Source of the DNA: Achromobacter sp. Bel
GTDB taxonomy: Bacteria > Pseudomonadota > Gammaproteobacteria > Burkholderiales > Burkholderiaceae_B
DNA length: 64,000 nucleotides
Direction of reading: 5' to 3'
NCBI RefSeq assembly: GCF_012928505.1
Contig: NZ_JABBJN010000004.1
Location: forward strand, 1 to 64,000
In this document: positions 61,755 to 64,000 of the stretch, piece after piece
Position numbering within the stretch: the stretch's first letter is position 1
Layout: every line of letters starts with the position of its first letter
The notes under the pieces: generated by a model
Told to the model about the DNA's origin: nothing
Databases searched by the model: none
Seen by the model: only the letters and a program-made list of their open reading frames with translations
Position numbers and translations under genes: made by a program

Positions 61755-62660
61755 TTACGTCGGCTTCCGGTCGGCCAGGGTCGCTTCGACAAGATTGCGC
61801 AGCCACATCGTGCCGGGGTCGCTTTCGAACCGCGCATGCCAGTGCACCGTGACGCACAAGGGCGGCAGCGTGATGGGCAAGGGGCGGACCTCGAAGGCGT
61901 TGTCGCGGTTGAACCAGATGGCCGCCCGGTGGGGCAGGGTGACCGTGAGGTCGGTGCGGCGCACGATCTCGGCGGCGGCGGAAAAATGCGGCAGCGTCAG
62001 ATAGGGCTGGCGGTGCAGGCCGGCTTCGCCCAGCACGTCGTCCAACAGGCGGTGCGCGCTCGCGCGCGCGGCCACCAGGATATGGTCCAGGCGCTTGAAC
62101 TGGCCGCGCGTCAGCCCGGCCGACAGCACCGGGTGGCCGCGCCGGCCCATGCAAGCGTAGCGCTCGCTGAACAGGTCGGCGTGACGGGTGTGGCGGCCCA
62201 GTCCCGCCAGGTTGCCGATCGCCAGGTCGACCTCGCCATCCTTCAGCGCCTGCGGCAGTTGCTCCAGCGGGATCTCAAGCACTTCGACCTGCAAGCGCGG
62301 GGCCAGCGCATGCACGCGTTCCATCAGCAGGGGCAGGAAGACCATTTCACCGATGTCGGACATCGACAGCCGGAAACGGCGGGTGCTGGTGGCGGGATCG
62401 AACCGCTGTCGCAGGTTGACGGCTTCAGCAAAGCTGTTCATGCCGCGTTCGATGGGGCCGGCCAGCGCAAAGGCGATCGGCGTGGGCTGCATGCCCGTGG
62501 CGGTTCGCACGAACAGCGGGTCGTCGAAACGCTCGCGCAACCGGGCCAGCGCATAGCTGACGGCGGGCTGCGTCAGATTCAGGCGCTGCGCCGCGCGGGT
62601 GACGCTGCGTTCATGCAGAACCGTCAGGAAAACCCGCATGAGATTCAGGTCGAAGTCCAC
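61755..62660 (-). CDS. LysR-family regulator, divergent from acyl-CoA ligase
   Basis: This 301-residue LTTR of the NodD-like branch has FDLNLMRVFLTVLHERSVTRAAQRLNLTQPAVSYALARLRERFDDPLFVR, effector domain from RFRLSMSDIGEMVFLP. It is divergent from an AMP-dependent ligase gene (135-base AT-rich gap containing TTATAAGATAAATAATA near 62688), which is its probable target together with genes beyond the window. Confidence 0.88.
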   Translation of the reverse strand: MDFDLNLMRVFLTVLHERSVTRAAQRLNLTQPAVSYALARLRERFDDPLFVRTATGMQPTPIAFALAGPIERGMNSFAEAVNLRQRFDPATSTRRFRLSMSDIGEMVFLPLLMERVHALAPRLQVEVLEIPLEQLPQALKDGEVDLAIGNLAGLGRHTRHADLFSERYACMGRRGHPVLSAGLTRGQFKRLDHILVAARASAHRLLDDVLGEAGLHRQPYLTLPHFSAAAEIVRRTDLTVTLPHRAAIWFNRDNAFEVRPLPITLPPLCVTVHWHARFESDPGTMWLRNLVEATLADRKPT

Positions 62661-62795
62661 GCATGCCCTTGATATCAGTCTGATTTATAAGATAAATAAT
62701 ACCCATAAATTTGACACATAAATAGTTGATTCCTAGACTAATTCCACAGAGCCGCGCCCCTTGAGCAGCGGCCGCACAACTGGGGAAGCGTCGCC

Positions 62796-64000
62796 ATGCA
62801 TGCGTTGACATTGCCGTCGTTGTTGGTGGAGCAGGGCGCCCGTCTGGGCGACCGCCTGTGGGTGCAGGCGCCGGGCGGCGCCTTGCGCTTCGGCGAGGCG
62901 CCGGCGCATGCCGCAAGCTGGGCCGCGCGGCTGGCGTCGGCCGGCGTGGGGCGCGGCGACCGCGTGGGCCTGATGGCGGGCAACCGGCACGAGTTCCTGT
63001 CCGTGGTGCTGGGTTGCGGCTGGCTGGGCGCGGTCGTGGTGCCCATCAACACCGCGTCACGCGGCATGCAGCTTCGGCATATCCTGGCCAATAGCGGCTG
63101 CGTGCTGCTGGTGGCGGACGCGGCGTCCTGTCCGGCGCTATCGGCCCTGGCTGCGCTGTCCGCCACGGAACCGGCTGCCGGCCTGGCGTTGCGCGCCATC
63201 TGGTTGCTGGACGAGGCTGCGCCGGTCGACGGTCTGCCCGCGCCCGCCGGTCCGCCGCCGCCGCCACCCGATGCGCCGCTGCCCCCGGCGGCGGACATCC
63301 GCCCCGGCGACATGCTGGCCATCCTGTACACCTCCGGCACATCGGGCCTGTCCAAAGGCGTTTGCTGCCCGCATGCCCAGTTCTATTGGTGGGGGGCAAT
63401 CGCGGCGCGCAATCTGGAAATCTCCGATGCCGACGTGCTCTACACCAGCCTGCCGCTGTTCCATACCAATGCGTTGAACGCTTGTTTCCAGGCGCTGGTG
63501 ACGGGCGCTTCCATCGTTTGCGACGAGCGCTTTTCGGCCAGCCGGTACTTCGATCGTCTGGAGGCCACCGGCGCCACCGTGACCTATCTGTTGGGCGCGA
63601 TGGTGCCGATGCTGCTGGCGCAGGCGCCCGCCGCGGCGGAACGCCGGCACCGCACGCGCATCGCCTTGGCGCCCGGCGTGCCCGAACGTTTCCATGCCGC
63701 CTTCACGGAACGCACCGGCATCGCGCTGCTGGAGGGCTACGGGTCCACAGAAACCAATTTCGCCCTGGGCGGGACCCTGGCCGAACAACGGGCCGGCACG
63801 ATGGGCCGCGTGGCGCCCGAGTTCGACGCGATGGTGGCCGACGAGCACGACGCGCCCGTGCCGGATGGAGAACCGGGCGAACTGCTGCTGCGCGCGACCC
63901 CGCCGTTCGCGGTGGCGACCGGCTACTTCGGCATGGACGACAAGACGGTCGAAGCTTGGCGCAACCTGTGGTTTCACACAGGCGACCGCGTGGTCCGCGA
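62796..64000 (+). CDS. AMP-binding acyl-CoA ligase (CaiC-like), 3' end outside window
   Basis: The first ~401 residues of an ANL-superfamily ligase are visible. Key motifs are the ATP-binding P-loop LYTSGTSGLSKGV, LPLFHTNALNACFQAL, the A5-type motif LEGYGSTETNFALG and WRNLWFHTGDRVVR close to the window end. The LFHTNAL and GYGSTE pattern resembles the CaiC/bile-acid-CoA ligase group, which activates a carboxylic acid with ATP and CoA. A proline run (PPPPPPD) forms a loop near residue 152. GGGGAAG lies upstream of the ATG at 62796. The gene continues past the right edge. Confidence 0.9.
   Translation, partial: MHALTLPSLLVEQGARLGDRLWVQAPGGALRFGEAPAHAASWAARLASAGVGRGDRVGLMAGNRHEFLSVVLGCGWLGAVVVPINTASRGMQLRHILANSGCVLLVADAASCPALSALAALSATEPAAGLALRAIWLLDEAAPVDGLPAPAGPPPPPPDAPLPPAADIRPGDMLAILYTSGTSGLSKGVCCPHAQFYWWGAIAARNLEISDADVLYTSLPLFHTNALNACFQALVTGASIVCDERFSASRYFDRLEATGATVTYLLGAMVPMLLAQAPAAAERRHRTRIALAPGVPERFHAAFTERTGIALLEGYGSTETNFALGGTLAEQRAGTMGRVAPEFDAMVADEHDAPVPDGEPGELLLRATPPFAVATGYFGMDDKTVEAWRNLWFHTGDRVVR

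Noticed and set aside
1-64000. tRNA, rRNA and riboswitch genes
   Set aside because: Reading the intergenic regions showed no cloverleaf, rRNA segment or known riboswitch core that I could support.

Overview
The window is high-GC, densely packed DNA. Its gene content points to a beta-proteobacterium of the order Burkholderiales, most likely family Alcaligenaceae (Achromobacter/Bordetella type). The reasons are four separate Bug/TctC-type periplasmic receptors with no transporter genes beside them, nine LysR-type regulators, many of them divergent from a single metabolic gene, a PATR-repeat autotransporter, DUF4189 and HPP-CBS proteins, and a type-2 argC. This is inferred from family content; no rRNA or other taxonomic marker is present.

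Layout. 1-5.9 kb: the 3' part of a giant autotransporter whose passenger is a ~526-residue unit repeated three times. 5.9-13 kb: small regulator/enzyme pairs (ArsR with a zinc-free quinone oxidoreductase, Rrf2 divergent from an epoxide hydrolase, LysR-GNAT, cupin, Rid protein) and two exported proteins. 13-17.6 kb: a hydroxy-acid locus (Bug receptor, D-2-hydroxyacid dehydrogenase, LysR, FMN-dependent alpha-hydroxyacid oxidase). 17.7-21.9 kb: two envelope proteins, LysR, pyroglutamyl peptidase and an alpha/beta hydrolase. 21.9-24.6 kb: a carotenoid-cleavage-type dioxygenase and an LprI-like protein bracketed by a 109-bp direct repeat. 24.8-29.7 kb: an outer-membrane protein and two DUF1254 proteins divergent from an AraC regulator.

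29.7-35.2 kb is a decaying accessory stretch: an integrase broken by one extra A, a deleted and frameshifted aldehyde dehydrogenase, and a scrambled alpha/beta hydrolase. They surround an intact two-subunit ThDP decarboxylase and two LysR genes, and two Bug receptors follow at 35.2-37.2 kb.

38.4-51.6 kb is the most interesting part, a probable organosulfur acquisition and oxidation cluster. It holds a TauD-family dioxygenase with a Bug receptor, two tandem paralogous amino-acid-type binding proteins, a PLP aminotransferase, a complete polar-amino-acid ABC transporter, a cysteine-dioxygenase-like cupin, a cystathionine beta-lyase-type enzyme, a VOC protein, a CysB/Cbl-type regulator, and a 735-residue protein fusing a second thiol-dioxygenase-like cupin to four rhodanese modules, only one of which keeps the catalytic Cys. 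The genes from 42.3 to 45.2 kb and again at 46.6 kb are joined by 4- to 14-base overlaps, which suggests one co-translated operon. Inferred flow: import of a sulfur-containing amino acid or thiol, C-S cleavage or transamination, thiol oxidation, and sulfane-sulfur handling by the fusion protein, under a CysB-like sensor.

51.7-64 kb: a PdxI-like pyridoxal reductase, an unrecognised conserved protein, a GlcG/HbpS protein with a FixJ-type two-component system (a matching 16-bp palindrome precedes both transcription units), an HPP-CBS membrane protein, MarR, LysR, argC, an exported metallo-beta-lactamase-fold protein with an altered metal motif, LysR, and the 5' part of an acyl-CoA ligase that runs off the window.
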